From contig CAVYYU010000003.1 in NCBI GenBank assembly GCA_963772805.1, positions 186,001 through 250,000 on the forward strand: DNA of 64,000 nt. Reading direction: 5' to 3'. Both the position numbers and the translations under genes were made by a program. Positions 1 through 8,880 of the stretch are shown piece by piece; within the stretch, counting starts at the first letter, position 1; every line of letters starts with the position of its first letter. The DNA is from Legionella_A sp963772805 (lineage in GTDB: Bacteria > Pseudomonadota > Gammaproteobacteria > Legionellales > Legionellaceae). The notes under the pieces were generated by a model. It had not been told where the DNA came from, did not search any database, and saw only the letters and a list, made by a program, of their open reading frames with translations.

Positions 1-700
1 TAGGCCAGGGGTTAAAAGCACGAATCTGCTGGTCAATCTCCACAGCGGGTTTTCGCCAGTTAATGGCCGCATCTTCTTTCTTAATTTTGGGGGCGTATGT
101 GACCAATGCATGGTCTTGCTCTGTTGCTATGGCTTGTTCTAGCATCAAGGCATCCAGCGTTTGCAGTAAGGGGTCGACGCCGATTTGTGCCAGATTATCA
201 TGTAGCGTAGCGGCAGTATCTTCATGGCTAATTTTGCATGCAGCTTGCGCCAACATTGCACCGGTGTCCATGCCTGCGTCCATCCGCATTATGGTTACGC
301 CGCTTTCTTTGTCGCCATAGAGCAGCGCATGCTGAATAGGGGACGCGCCGCGCCAGCGCGGCAGCAGGGAGGCGTGAACATTGATGCACCCCAAGTGGGG
401 CACGTCAAGAACTGCCTGTGGCAAAATAAGACCATAGGCTATCACCACCATAATATCCGGTTTTAACGCGGCCAGCTGCGCTACCGATTGCGGATCTTTA
501 AAGTTGAGTGGCTGGTAGGTTGGAATAGTATGTGCTGTGGCCCATTCTTTCACGGCTGACGCTTGCAATTGCCGGCCGCGGCCGGCAGGGCGATCGGGTT
601 GGGTGTAGACGGCACAAACGTTATGCCTTGTCGCAAGCGCGGCAAGGCAAGGCAACCCGAACGCGGGGGTGCCTGCAAATACAATATTCAATGGTTTCAT
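1..700 (-). CDS. fmt: methionyl-tRNA formyltransferase (3' end beyond window)
   Basis: Formylates the amino group of Met-tRNA(fMet) using 10-formyl-tetrahydrofolate, in the cytoplasm, for translation initiation. Reading the minus strand from ATG 700-698 gives the family N-terminus (MKPLNIVFAGTPAFGLP), then the QPDRPAGRG segment, the folate-binding NVHASLLPRWRGASPIQ motif and the GMDTG motif with its Asp. About 233 codons are visible and the C-terminal domain lies outside the window. The start overlaps the def stop by one base (TGATG), so the two are translationally coupled as in most gammaproteobacteria, where def removes the formyl group that fmt adds. It runs off the window edge, so only its C-terminus is unknown. 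Confidence 0.95.
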   Translation of the reverse strand, partial: MKPLNIVFAGTPAFGLPCLAALATRHNVCAVYTQPDRPAGRGRQLQASAVKEWATAHTIPTYQPLNFKDPQSVAQLAALKPDIMVVIAYGLILPQAVLDVPHLGCINVHASLLPRWRGASPIQHALLYGDKESGVTIMRMDAGMDTGAMLAQAACKISHEDTAATLHDNLAQIGVDPLLQTLDALMLEQAIATEQDHALVTYAPKIKKEDAAINWRKPAVEIDQQIRAFNPWP

Positions 701-1209
701 CATTTACGCTCTTTATACCGCTTGTATTTATCCAATTTTCGCCGCGCCATCGCGCGTTTAAGCGGCGAAAGCAGGTCGACAAATAATTTGCCATTGAGGT
801 GATCAATTTCATGTTGGAAACATTCAGCCAAAAGCCCTTCAGCTCTCATTTCATAGGGTTTGCCAAAGCGGTCTTGGGCGCGAATAGTGACTTTACCAGC
901 ACGGATTACCGTGTCGTAAGCGCCTGGAACAGACAGGCAGCCCTCCTGGTATTCAACTTCATCCTCAGCGTGGATAATTACCGGGTTGGCCAAAACCAAT
1001 TGCTCGGTTTTATCACCTTTGACATCAACCACGGATAAACGCAGGTTGATGGCAATTTGCGGCGCGGCAAGGCCTACGCCATTGGCGCTATACATAGTTT
1101 CAAACATATCATTAATTAATGTTTGCAGTTCATCATCGAACCTTGTTACTTCTTCTGCTACACGCCTGAGCCTAGGATCAGGGAGGTAGATAATCTTTCG
1201 AATTGCCAT
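700..1209 (-). CDS. def: peptide deformylase
   Basis: Fe/Zn hydrolase that removes the N-formyl group from nascent proteins. The 169-residue product has all three family motifs: GVGLAAPQ (residues 44-51), EGCLSVP (89-95, metal ligand Cys91) and QHEIDHLNG (132-140, ligands His133 and His137, catalytic Glu134). These sit within one residue of the E. coli positions, and the length matches the E. coli enzyme. It is the first gene of a minus-strand def-fmt operon and is divergent from the LysM gene, with about 150 bp of shared promoter space between them. Nothing about it is unusual. Confidence 0.97.
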   Translation of the reverse strand: MAIRKIIYLPDPRLRRVAEEVTRFDDELQTLINDMFETMYSANGVGLAAPQIAINLRLSVVDVKGDKTEQLVLANPVIIHAEDEVEYQEGCLSVPGAYDTVIRAGKVTIRAQDRFGKPYEMRAEGLLAECFQHEIDHLNGKLFVDLLSPLKRAMARRKLDKYKRYKERK

Positions 1210-1360
1210 ATCCAGTCTGTTTCAAAACAATAAATGCATGCTATTATCGCTAATACCATGTGCTGCTGCAAGATGGGTGGAATTTATACAGGGATATTCT
1301 GCTAGCCCGTGTTAAAGATACACCCGGCATGAAGCTGATTATTGAGCCAAGGACTGTTCC

Positions 1361-2380
1361 ATGCGATACATGCTTTTTTTATTCTTTTTTGTCATTGCCA
1401 ATACGGATTACGCGCTGACTCTAAATCCGAATGCGCCAACACGTTATGTCGTGCAACAAGGCGATACGCTGTGGGATATTGCTAATCGTTATTTAACCTA
1501 TCCTTGGGAATGGAAGCAGTTATGGCGTGCTAACCCGCAAATAAAAAATCCCAACCGCCTACATCCCGGAGCAATACTTGAGCTGCATTATTATCAGCGC
1601 AATCCTTATTTGAAAGTCTTGTCGAATGGCACGATTAAATTATCGCCACATTTAAGACCGATGGCGCTTGAAGATGCGATACCACCTATACCGCTCGCCG
1701 ATATCAGACCATTCCTGGATGCGTCGCTGGTATTGGAAAAAGACAGTTTAAAAGATGCGCCTTTTGTTATCGCATTTACTACCGAACATATGTTGGGTGG
1801 TCAAGGCGATGAAGTTTACGTTAAAAATTTGTGCCCGCCACTTCCACCCCGTGGGACGACTTTCTCATATGCCATCTACAGACCCAAGGGCGAATACATC
1901 GATCCAGTGCTAAAATCCGGTTTGGGGTACAAGGCCACGTTGGTGGGGTATGCGGAGCTGGTGCGTGGCTGTGATCCCTCGACTATTGTGTTAACCGATA
2001 TACTGCAAGGGGTTGAGTTGGAAGATCGGGTGATGCCTAATAATCATCCTGACTTTGACTTGTCTTTTCTACCCAAGACGCCAGTCACCCAGGTGAACGG
2101 TTATATTATCGATTTGCCTGGGGATTACACTCAGGGCGCTGTGGGACTGGTTGTGGTTCTTAATCGCGGTAAAGATGCACATTTACAACCGGGTGATGTT
2201 TTGGGAGTGTATAGCAAAGCTAAAGCCATGCGAAATCCTATCTGCCCTGGATGTGTAGCACTTCCGGAGGAACGTATCGGTGAAGTGATGGTGTTTCGCA
2301 CCTTTAAACAAACCAGTTTTGCTCTCGTTATGCGCTCGATTCGTGCTATACAAATATTAGATAAAGTTACCAACCCATGA
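1361..2380 (+). CDS. LysM-domain cell-envelope protein
   Basis: A 339-residue exported protein. A hydrophobic N-terminal segment (residues about 2-19) acts as signal peptide. A LysM peptidoglycan-binding domain follows at about 28-76, with the hallmark YVVQQGDTLWDIANRY and a HPGAILEL ending. The remaining 260 residues have no motif I can name. An AAGGA ribosome site precedes ATG 1361. The stop overlaps the dprA start (ATGA), so it heads the lysM-dprA-smg-topA operon, an arrangement common in gammaproteobacteria. A LysM protein upstream of dprA is a recurrent pairing, but its role there is not established. I infer that it is periplasmic and wall-bound. Confidence 0.85.
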   Translation: MRYMLFLFFFVIANTDYALTLNPNAPTRYVVQQGDTLWDIANRYLTYPWEWKQLWRANPQIKNPNRLHPGAILELHYYQRNPYLKVLSNGTIKLSPHLRPMALEDAIPPIPLADIRPFLDASLVLEKDSLKDAPFVIAFTTEHMLGGQGDEVYVKNLCPPLPPRGTTFSYAIYRPKGEYIDPVLKSGLGYKATLVGYAELVRGCDPSTIVLTDILQGVELEDRVMPNNHPDFDLSFLPKTPVTQVNGYIIDLPGDYTQGAVGLVVVLNRGKDAHLQPGDVLGVYSKAKAMRNPICPGCVALPEERIGEVMVFRTFKQTSFALVMRSIRAIQILDKVTNP

Positions 2381-3453
2381 TAAATAAAAAATACCTGCTC
2401 GCATTGAACCGTATCAGTCAGATAGGGCCGCGCACGATTCAGAAATTATTGAAGCGATGGCCCAATCTGGAAGAATTATTTCGCTCATCAGCACAAGAAT
2501 TGGAGTGTGTGGGTTTGCCACCGGCCATGGCTAAAGCGATCACGGATTTTGATTTGTCGCAGGTTGATAAAGATTGGCGCTGGCAAGAGGCTGATAATCA
2601 TTTATTATTAACTTGGAGCGATTCAGCGTATCCTGCATTGCTCAAAGAAATTCATGATCCACCACCTGTTCTTTATGCAATTGGCGATTTGTCTTGTTTT
2701 AAACAACCGACAGTTGCCATGGTTGGCAGTAGAAAACCATCGGTTACCGGCAGTGAAACCGCTTGGCGTTTTGGCTACGAGTTGGCCACGCATCAAATTA
2801 CAGTAGTCAGCGGCCTAGCACTCGGTATTGATGCGCAAGCGCACAGTGGCTGCTTGCAGGCAGGGGGTAAAACTATAGCGGTGATGGGCACGGGTATTGA
2901 TCGCATTTATCCTTACCGTCATAGGCAGTTAGCGGATAAAATTTGTCAAAATGGCCTTCTATTGAGCGAGTTTGTCTTAAATAGCCCACCAATCGCTGGA
3001 CATTTCCCCCGAAGAAATCGTATAATAAGCGGTCTATCATTGATCACATTGGTTGTTGAGGCGGCAATTAAGAGTGGATCTCTGATCACGGCGCGCTTAG
3101 CAATGGAGCAAAATCGCGATGTATTAGCGATTCCTGGCTCTATTCACAATCCCCTGGCCAGAGGCTGTCACCATTTGTTACAACAAGGGGCTAAGCTTGT
3201 GACCTCTTGTGAGGATGTATTGAGTGAGTTACACCGGGATTATGTCCCTACGAGCCGTGATGAAACACCTATGGCTCTTGCAAGTGAGAATAAAAACCTA
3301 GTAAAGTGCATAGGTTTTGAGACCACTACGGTCGATCAAATCATCGAACGAAGTGGTTTAACGGTTGAAAAGGTCGCTTGTGACTTGGCTGAATTAGAAA
3401 TACAGGGTGTTGTGAAAGCAGTACCCGGTGGGTATACGAGGTGTACATTATGA
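2377..3453 (+). CDS. dprA: DNA-processing protein DprA
   Basis: Loads RecA onto incoming single-stranded DNA during natural transformation (established role of the family). The 358-residue protein has an N-terminal helix-hairpin-helix-like region (residues 1-75), and then the DprA Rossmann-like fold with MVGSRKPS, VSGLALGIDAQAH and GKTIAVMGTGIDRIYP. It continues through FPRRNRIISGLS, the SGSLITARLA segment and IPGSIHNPLARGCHHLL. A C-terminal winged-helix region (about 290-358) is typical of gammaproteobacterial forms. The start overlaps the upstream LysM stop and the end overlaps smg (ATGA), so translation is coupled. Presence of dprA is compatible with competence but does not prove it. Confidence 0.96.
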   Translation: MINKKYLLALNRISQIGPRTIQKLLKRWPNLEELFRSSAQELECVGLPPAMAKAITDFDLSQVDKDWRWQEADNHLLLTWSDSAYPALLKEIHDPPPVLYAIGDLSCFKQPTVAMVGSRKPSVTGSETAWRFGYELATHQITVVSGLALGIDAQAHSGCLQAGGKTIAVMGTGIDRIYPYRHRQLADKICQNGLLLSEFVLNSPPIAGHFPRRNRIISGLSLITLVVEAAIKSGSLITARLAMEQNRDVLAIPGSIHNPLARGCHHLLQQGAKLVTSCEDVLSELHRDYVPTSRDETPMALASENKNLVKCIGFETTTVDQIIERSGLTVEKVACDLAELEIQGVVKAVPGGYTRCTL

Positions 3454-3908
3454 AAGATAGCTTGTTTGAAATGTTGTTAAATCTATTTGAAAAGACGTTA
3501 GCTCAATTGAAAGAAAGTCATGTGCCTGATAATGCTAATGAAGCCGGAAATGAACAACAAGCTGATACTTACCCTTCAACGCTTGTTGCGCCCAAAGCGG
3601 AGTTACAGGCTGAGTTTATCAAATCCGCACAAGGCAACTCCATGCGTGTGTTTACTTACGATGAGCAGATGAAATTCACCAAAGCCAGCTATCAATTCAT
3701 GATGCGTATGCTCACATGGGGCATTATTGACTCTAATGCCATGGAGTTGATTATCAATCAATTGCTCTTCTCTGAATCACGTTTTGTTACGTTGCAAGAA
3801 ACAAAGTGGGTAATTCGCAACATACTTGCTGATAATCTGGATCCCGAACAGCTAGCTTTTCTTGATCTTGTGCTTTATCAACGAGAAGATGAACTGCCAC
3901 TGCATTGA
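3450..3908 (+). CDS. smg: Smg (DUF494) family protein
   Basis: A 152-residue protein of the Smg/DUF494 family, function unknown, conserved between dprA and topA in gammaproteobacteria. Its N-terminus (DSLFEMLLNLFEK) and the later MRVFTYDEQMKF and ETKWVIRNIL segments match the family layout. The linker at residues 25-50 is low-complexity and acidic. I choose ATG 3450, which overlaps the dprA stop as ATGA, over the in-frame GTG at 3441 that would add three residues. The gene is followed 29 bp later by topA with a GAAAGAAAAGG ribosome site. Confidence 0.9.
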   Translation: MKDSLFEMLLNLFEKTLAQLKESHVPDNANEAGNEQQADTYPSTLVAPKAELQAEFIKSAQGNSMRVFTYDEQMKFTKASYQFMMRMLTWGIIDSNAMELIINQLLFSESRFVTLQETKWVIRNILADNLDPEQLAFLDLVLYQREDELPLH

Positions 3909-3937
3909 TAATCACGAAAGAAAAGGTTTAATTCGAT

Positions 3938-6214
3938 ATGACTAAGCACTTGGTGATCGTAGAGTCGCCCGCTAAAGCGAAAACCATCCAAAAATACCTT
4001 GGCGACGATTATGAGGTTCTTGCCTCATATGGTCACGTGCGTGATTTGCCACCACGTAAAGGCTCGGTCGATCCGGACCACCATTTTTTCATGACCTACG
4101 CCCCGATTGAAAAAAATGCCAGGCATATCGAGTTAATTGCAAAAGCATTAAAGAAAGCTGATTCTCTTTTGCTGGCAAGTGACCCTGATCGCGAGGGGGA
4201 AGCTATTTCATGGCACGTATATGAATTGATGAAAGAGCGGAATCTGCTAAAGGATAAGGTCGTTCATCGTATTTTTTTCAACGAAATTACCAAGTCAGCG
4301 ATAAAAGAAGCTATCGATAATCCTCGCGAAATCTCCATGGATTTGGTGAATGCGCAACAAGCCAGAAGGGCATTGGATTATTTGGTGGGTTTTAATCTTT
4401 CTCCATTGTTATGGAAGAAAATAAGACGAGGTTTGTCCGCAGGCCGTGTTCAAAGTCCGGCACTGCGTCTTATCGCTGAACGAGAAGAAGAAATCGAATC
4501 TTTTATTCCCCAGGAATACTGGAAAATACTTGCTCAATGTCAACATGCTACCACGCCTTTCGAAGCTCGTTTAACGCATTATCAACAAGAAAAGGTAGAA
4601 CAATTTACCGTCAATCAAGAGCTGCAAGCACACGCTATCAAAGCCGCACTGCTAAAGCAGGCTCAAGGTATTCTCCTTGTTCATAACGTCGAGAAAAAAC
4701 AGCGAAAACGCAATCCATCACCGCCTTTTATTACTTCGACGTTACAGCAGGAAGCAGCAAGAAAATTGGGTTTTACCGCGCGTAAAACAATGATGGTGGC
4801 GCAGCAGTTGTATGAAGGTATCGATATTGGTTCGGGTACCATGGGTTTAATCAGCTATATGCGTACTGACTCGGTTAATTTGTCGCAGGAAGCTGTCGAA
4901 GAGATACGGGAGTATATCAATCAACGTTACGGCGCCGATAACTGCCCCAAAGTTGCACGCGTATTTAAGACTAAATCAAAAAATGCCCAGGAAGCTCACG
5001 AAGCCATCCGTACTACTTCGATTAAACGCAGCCCAGAGATGGTGCAGCAAGCCTTAACACCCGATCAATTCAAGCTTTATAGTTTGATTTGGAAGCGTAC
5101 ACTTGCTTGCCAAATGGCAGAGGCTCTGGTTGATACGGTGGCTGTTGATCTCAGTTGTGGTGAAGGCAATCTCTTTCGTGCTAACGGGTCAACTATCACC
5201 TTCCCTGGCTTTCTGGCCGTTTATGAAGAAGGGCGTGATGACTCGAAAGATGATGATCAGAACGCGGTATTATTACCGAGCTTGGTGGTTGGCGATAAAA
5301 TTAATTTGCTAGATATCCTTGCTAGCCAGCATTTTACAGAGCCGCCGCCGCGCTATTCGGAAGCGTCGTTGGTTAAAACGTTGGAAGAATTTGATATCGG
5401 GCGACCCTCGACGTATGCGGCAATTATTCATACCTTGCAGCAACGCGAATATGTGGTGGTCGATAAAAAAAGATTTGTACCAACCGATGTTGGTCGTATT
5501 GTCAGCCGTTTTTTAACCAATTTCTTCACCCGCTATGTTGACTATAAATTTACAGCACAGCTTGAGGATACGCTCGATGCTGTTGCTCGTGGCGAAAAAG
5601 AATGGGTACCTGTTCTGGAAGAGTTTTGGCAGCCGTTTATTCAGCAAATCCATACCATTGATGAGCAGGTGCAGCGTAAAGATGTGACGACCGAGGCACT
5701 GGACGAAAAATGCCCAAAATGCGATCAACCGCTGGCGATTCGTTTAGGAAAGCGAGGGCGATTCATTGGCTGCACCGCATACCCAGAATGTGATTACACC
5801 CAGGATTTAAGCGCCCAGGCCGGTGAGAAAACCGAGCCAGAAGTTGTTGAGGGGCGAACATGTCCTGATTGCGGCGGCGCCTTGCATATAAAAACAGGTC
5901 GTTATGGCCGTTTTATTGGTTGCAGCAGTTATCCTGATTGTAAATTCATTGAGCCTTTGGAAAAGCCGGCCGATACCGGTGTTGATTGTCCAAAGTGCCA
6001 TCAGGCCCACATACTTAAACGTAAATCGCGCAAAGGAAAAATATTTTATTCCTGTGGCGGTTATCCCAAGTGTGATTATGCTTTATGGAATGAGCCATTA
6101 GCCAAAGCGTGTCCAAAATGCGCCTGGCCACTGCTCACCGTGAAGGAAACCAAGCGTTCTGGGCGACAAATTTTATGTCCGCATGAAGGGTGTGGTTATT
6201 CTGAAAACGAGTAA
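3938..6214 (+). CDS. topA: DNA topoisomerase I (type IA)
   Basis: Relaxes negative supercoils through a transient 5'-phosphotyrosine. The 758-residue protein has an N-terminal TOPRIM domain with Glu9 in LVIVESPAKAKTI and the acidic DPDREGEAISWH motif. The active-site Tyr307 lies in GLISYMRTDS. Four zinc-ribbon units occupy the C-terminal third (about residues 590-755), each with a CPxC or CPDC start. The second pair of ligands is less regular in the last one (CPHEGCGY). At 758 residues it is about 100 shorter than the 865-residue E. coli enzyme, with the missing length in the C-terminal tail. It is the last gene of the lysM-dprA-smg-topA operon. Confidence 0.97.
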   Translation: MTKHLVIVESPAKAKTIQKYLGDDYEVLASYGHVRDLPPRKGSVDPDHHFFMTYAPIEKNARHIELIAKALKKADSLLLASDPDREGEAISWHVYELMKERNLLKDKVVHRIFFNEITKSAIKEAIDNPREISMDLVNAQQARRALDYLVGFNLSPLLWKKIRRGLSAGRVQSPALRLIAEREEEIESFIPQEYWKILAQCQHATTPFEARLTHYQQEKVEQFTVNQELQAHAIKAALLKQAQGILLVHNVEKKQRKRNPSPPFITSTLQQEAARKLGFTARKTMMVAQQLYEGIDIGSGTMGLISYMRTDSVNLSQEAVEEIREYINQRYGADNCPKVARVFKTKSKNAQEAHEAIRTTSIKRSPEMVQQALTPDQFKLYSLIWKRTLACQMAEALVDTVAVDLSCGEGNLFRANGSTITFPGFLAVYEEGRDDSKDDDQNAVLLPSLVVGDKINLLDILASQHFTEPPPRYSEASLVKTLEEFDIGRPSTYAAIIHTLQQREYVVVDKKRFVPTDVGRIVSRFLTNFFTRYVDYKFTAQLEDTLDAVARGEKEWVPVLEEFWQPFIQQIHTIDEQVQRKDVTTEALDEKCPKCDQPLAIRLGKRGRFIGCTAYPECDYTQDLSAQAGEKTEPEVVEGRTCPDCGGALHIKTGRYGRFIGCSSYPDCKFIEPLEKPADTGVDCPKCHQAHILKRKSRKGKIFYSCGGYPKCDYALWNEPLAKACPKCAWPLLTVKETKRSGRQILCPHEGCGYSENE

Positions 6215-6287
6215 CTCTTGACAGGGTGTGGATTGCAGTATAAAACAATCTTGTAATTTTTTTAATATAAACTTAGGAGTAGAAAGA

Positions 6288-6494
6288 ATGTCCGATAAAG
6301 TACGTGGTACCGTGAAGTGGTTCAATGAAGGCAAAGGTTTTGGCTTTATTGAAAGCAATGGCAAAGATTATTTTGTACATTTCAGTGCGATTCAGAGTGG
6401 CGGTTTCAAAACACTGCAAGAAGGCGCAGCTGTTTTATTTAAGCCTGGTCAAGGCCAAAAAGGTCCACAAGCCGAAGAAGTTGAGGTTGTTTAA
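6288..6494 (+). CDS. cold-shock domain protein (CspA family)
   Basis: A 68-residue single-stranded nucleic-acid binding protein, an RNA chaperone in this family. RNP1 (GKGFGFI, residues 16-22) and RNP2 (YFVHF, 28-32) are both intact, as is the N-terminal GTVKWFNEGKG. An upstream in-frame extension to 6228 has no family match. ATG 6288, with TAGGAG about 9 bp before it, gives the normal length and start. Only 73 bp separate it from topA, so there is no room for the long cold-responsive leader seen on E. coli cspA. A short stem (6496-6501 with 6507-6512) follows the stop but lacks a T-run. Confidence 0.94.
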   Translation: MSDKVRGTVKWFNEGKGFGFIESNGKDYFVHFSAIQSGGFKTLQEGAAVLFKPGQGQKGPQAEEVEVV

Positions 6495-6961
6495 GCTTTC
6501 TTACCGAGAAAGTGATTTGTGCTAAATATTTTCCGGGGCGTACGAACATTGACTACGGTTGATTGTAGTGAGTGCATAATCCATAGAAAATACTAAAAAA
6601 ACCAGTGAATGACAAATGCAATCAATTGGTGCGTGATGGTTGTGAGTGGTATTTTTCATCACCATGATTGTATTGGGTGTTGATTTATTTCTGCATGGCG
6701 GAAATAGACAACACCATGTTTCACTGAGAGCGTTTCTGTATGGACAGGTATCTGGGTTAATTTATCCAGTTGACTAAAACTACTGCCGCCGAATGTTGTT
6801 ATTAAATAAAATATTAAATACCCCCATTTTTTACCACCTTTACTTCGAAGGTGTTTCCGATACCAAGCCTGATTCTCCTGTATTTTATGCTGGCAAACCT
6901 GCCAATAAAATTGTATTTTCTTAATTATGCTTTGTCTATAATCTTGGGATGGGTAACGTTC
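6495..6961. other. 467-bp intergenic region with a long imperfect hairpin
   Basis: No open frame with coding character was found between the cold-shock gene and the first IS3-like element. The stretch contains an imperfect hairpin at 6676-6715. GGTGTTG pairs with CAACACC and TATTTC with GAAATA, around a 9-base loop and a small internal bulge. No T-run follows, so it is not a standard terminator. A weaker GTGATG/CATCAC pair lies just upstream. Confidence 0.5.
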
Positions 6962-7135
6962 CGGAGCGTGTCAGCGGAAATGAGACAAATTTGATGTGTC
7001 GAAGACACTAAATCATCTTGTCATATTGCCCACTTGTTGTCCAGTAAATACAATTAAGTCTCATAAATAATTTGCTACTCATCTTATTCGCGATTACGTT
7101 ATTTATAATCATAATGGTTGGTTTATCATCGATAG

Positions 7136-8191
7136 TCATGCTATCAGGCCGCTTGCATTTTTTGAGATGGTTGATTGAACAATTACTGTTTGTGGAGGGT
7201 TAATATAGACTTCGCTAGGAAGAGCTTGTAATTTGGGTGGTTGGTTATTAAAACGCCTGGAATCATTAAGAAACGCTTGTTGCATTGTTTCGTAACGCTT
7301 CTGTAGGATTAGCTCACCTCGACCAAAGTGCACTGATTCAGGCGTCAACCAAGTGATCCCCGAATGGTAATGTTCTTTATTGTACCAATTGAAATAGGGT
7401 TGGCAAAACGCTTCAGCGCTTGAAATTGATTGAAATCGCACAGGAAACTCAGGCCTATATTTCAATGTCTTGAATTGCGACTCAGAAAAAGGATTATCAT
7501 TACTGGTATAAGGCCTGTTATGCGTTTTAGCAACACCAAGGTTATCAAGTAATTGAGCAACAGTAAGCGATGTCATGCTGGGTCCATTGTCTGAGTGTAA
7601 CGTTAGCTGATCGGGTTGAATACCATGCTTTAGCGCAGATTTTTGAATCAATAAGCGAGCAAGTTTTTTACATTCACGATCAGCGATAAGCCAGCCTACG
7701 ACAAAACGACTAAAAATATCCATGATGACGTATAGATGAAAATAAACCCACTTTTGAGGCCCCAGTAACTTTGTGATATCCCATGACCATACTTCATTTG
7801 AACGCGTTGCAAGTAGCTCTGGCTTCACTGCGTCACGGTGATTGCGTTGTATGCGTCTATCTCGTGATTCGCCTTGCTCTTCCAAGACACGGTACATGGT
7901 GCGGATAGAACAGTGATATACACCTTGGTCCATCAGCTCATAATATACTTCATAGGGGGTTTTATCGATAAAGTGGTCGCTGTGTAGTAAGTCAAGCACT
8001 GTTTGCTTTTCCTGCTTGCTCAGTGCATTTTCGGATGGTTTTTTAGGCATGACCACCTTCAACTCAACATTTAAACTAGGCTCAGGACTACCAGCATGTC
8101 GATAATAAGTTGCACGCGCAATGACCATCGCGATACAAAGCGTTTCGATAGAAATAGATGTCTCTTGGTTTGTCTGTGAAATTGCGCTCAT
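7136..8191 (-). CDS. IS3-like transposase OrfB (DDE integrase), copy 1
   Basis: A 351-residue DDE transposase with an rve-type catalytic core: WSWDITKL (first Asp), LHSDNGPSMTS (second Asp) and the NPFSESQFKTLKY segment carrying the Glu. An N-terminal HTH_21-like region with SIRTMYRVLEEQ precedes the core. It overlaps orfA by 4 bp (ATGA), which suggests translational coupling instead of the -1 frameshift fusion common in IS3 elements. The sequence is identical to the copy at 53089-54144, so the element is probably active or recently moved. Confidence 0.93.
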   Translation of the reverse strand: MSAISQTNQETSISIETLCIAMVIARATYYRHAGSPEPSLNVELKVVMPKKPSENALSKQEKQTVLDLLHSDHFIDKTPYEVYYELMDQGVYHCSIRTMYRVLEEQGESRDRRIQRNHRDAVKPELLATRSNEVWSWDITKLLGPQKWVYFHLYVIMDIFSRFVVGWLIADRECKKLARLLIQKSALKHGIQPDQLTLHSDNGPSMTSLTVAQLLDNLGVAKTHNRPYTSNDNPFSESQFKTLKYRPEFPVRFQSISSAEAFCQPYFNWYNKEHYHSGITWLTPESVHFGRGELILQKRYETMQQAFLNDSRRFNNQPPKLQALPSEVYINPPQTVIVQSTISKNASGLIA

Positions 8192-8643
8192 GATTTCCCC
8201 CCGTTGCTCTCGTGTGGGAGGATGTAAGTTCCAAGCAATTCCGAGACTTTTTTTTGGAGGTCAATGATGGCTTGGGCCTGTGCCAGCTTCTTTTTTAATT
8301 GATCAATTTCAGAAACCAAGTGTTCCATACGCTGAGCTTTTGTTCCTTTACTGGCATCATTTGCAGGCGAAAATAATTGACGCCAGCGTGTAATATGCGA
8401 AGAATAAAGTCCTTCTCTCCGCAATAATGCACCATGCTCCAGCGAAGTACTGCAGGCATTGTACTCGTTAAGAATTTTTTGTTGATATTGTGCTGTAAAC
8501 TTGCGCTTAGGTGAGCCACCTACTTTTACCTGTGGATCTGAGACCGCTATTTTGGCCTCTTCGACTACTTTATCAATTAAAATTTCTTCTCGGGTCAATT
8601 CGACTGAATTAGATTCATATTGAGCGATATGTGCCTGTTCCAT
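8188..8643 (-). CDS. IS3-like transposase OrfA (helix-turn-helix), copy 1
   Basis: A 151-residue DNA-binding partner of the transposase. The central region (KRKFTAQYQQKILNEYNAC through YSSHITRWRQ) is the usual OrfA helix-turn-helix that recognises the terminal repeats. The C-terminal part, with EHLVSEIDQLKKKLAQAQ, is a leucine-zipper-like coiled coil. The N-terminal 50 residues are longer than in many OrfA proteins. It is identical to the copy at 54141-54596. Confidence 0.92.
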   Translation of the reverse strand: MEQAHIAQYESNSVELTREEILIDKVVEEAKIAVSDPQVKVGGSPKRKFTAQYQQKILNEYNACSTSLEHGALLRREGLYSSHITRWRQLFSPANDASKGTKAQRMEHLVSEIDQLKKKLAQAQAIIDLQKKVSELLGTYILPHESNGGKS

Positions 8644-8880
8644 GATCTGTATTTCCTTACCGCCCCAAAGTATTTAGTTTTACCGTAATTTTGTCTCATT
8701 GTCGCTGGCGCGGAGGGTTCTTGGTTGTTGTACATGAGCTGACTACGCCAATGATTGCGAGTAACTTAGATAAATAATTAAGAATCATCGTATATTTCTC
8801 TCTGAGTAAATTTGAGTATTATTAAAGTTGTAACCAAAGATGCCGACACTATAGTTATATTCTATTAAGTGACGGCTAAC

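Larger units (their letters stand above)
6962..8717 (-). mobile_element. IS3-like insertion sequence, copy 1 (1756 bp)
   Basis: A complete element with two minus-strand transposase genes and imperfect terminal inverted repeats. The left end reads CGGAGCGTGTCAGCGG and the right end, reverse-complemented, CCCTCCGCGCCAGCG, and both continue into ATGAGACAA. The ends were fixed by comparison with copy 2 at 52915-54670, which is the same length and looked identical wherever I compared it. A 3-bp duplication TTC flanks this copy (6959-6961 and 8718-8720), as is usual for the IS3 family. It sits in non-coding DNA between the cold-shock gene and the GGDEF/EAL gene. The exact IS3 subgroup is not assigned. 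Confidence 0.88.

Noticed and set aside
63..786. Overlapping plus-strand open frames at the left edge
   Set aside because: They are antisense to fmt, whose motifs are clear on the minus strand; compositions are not protein-like.
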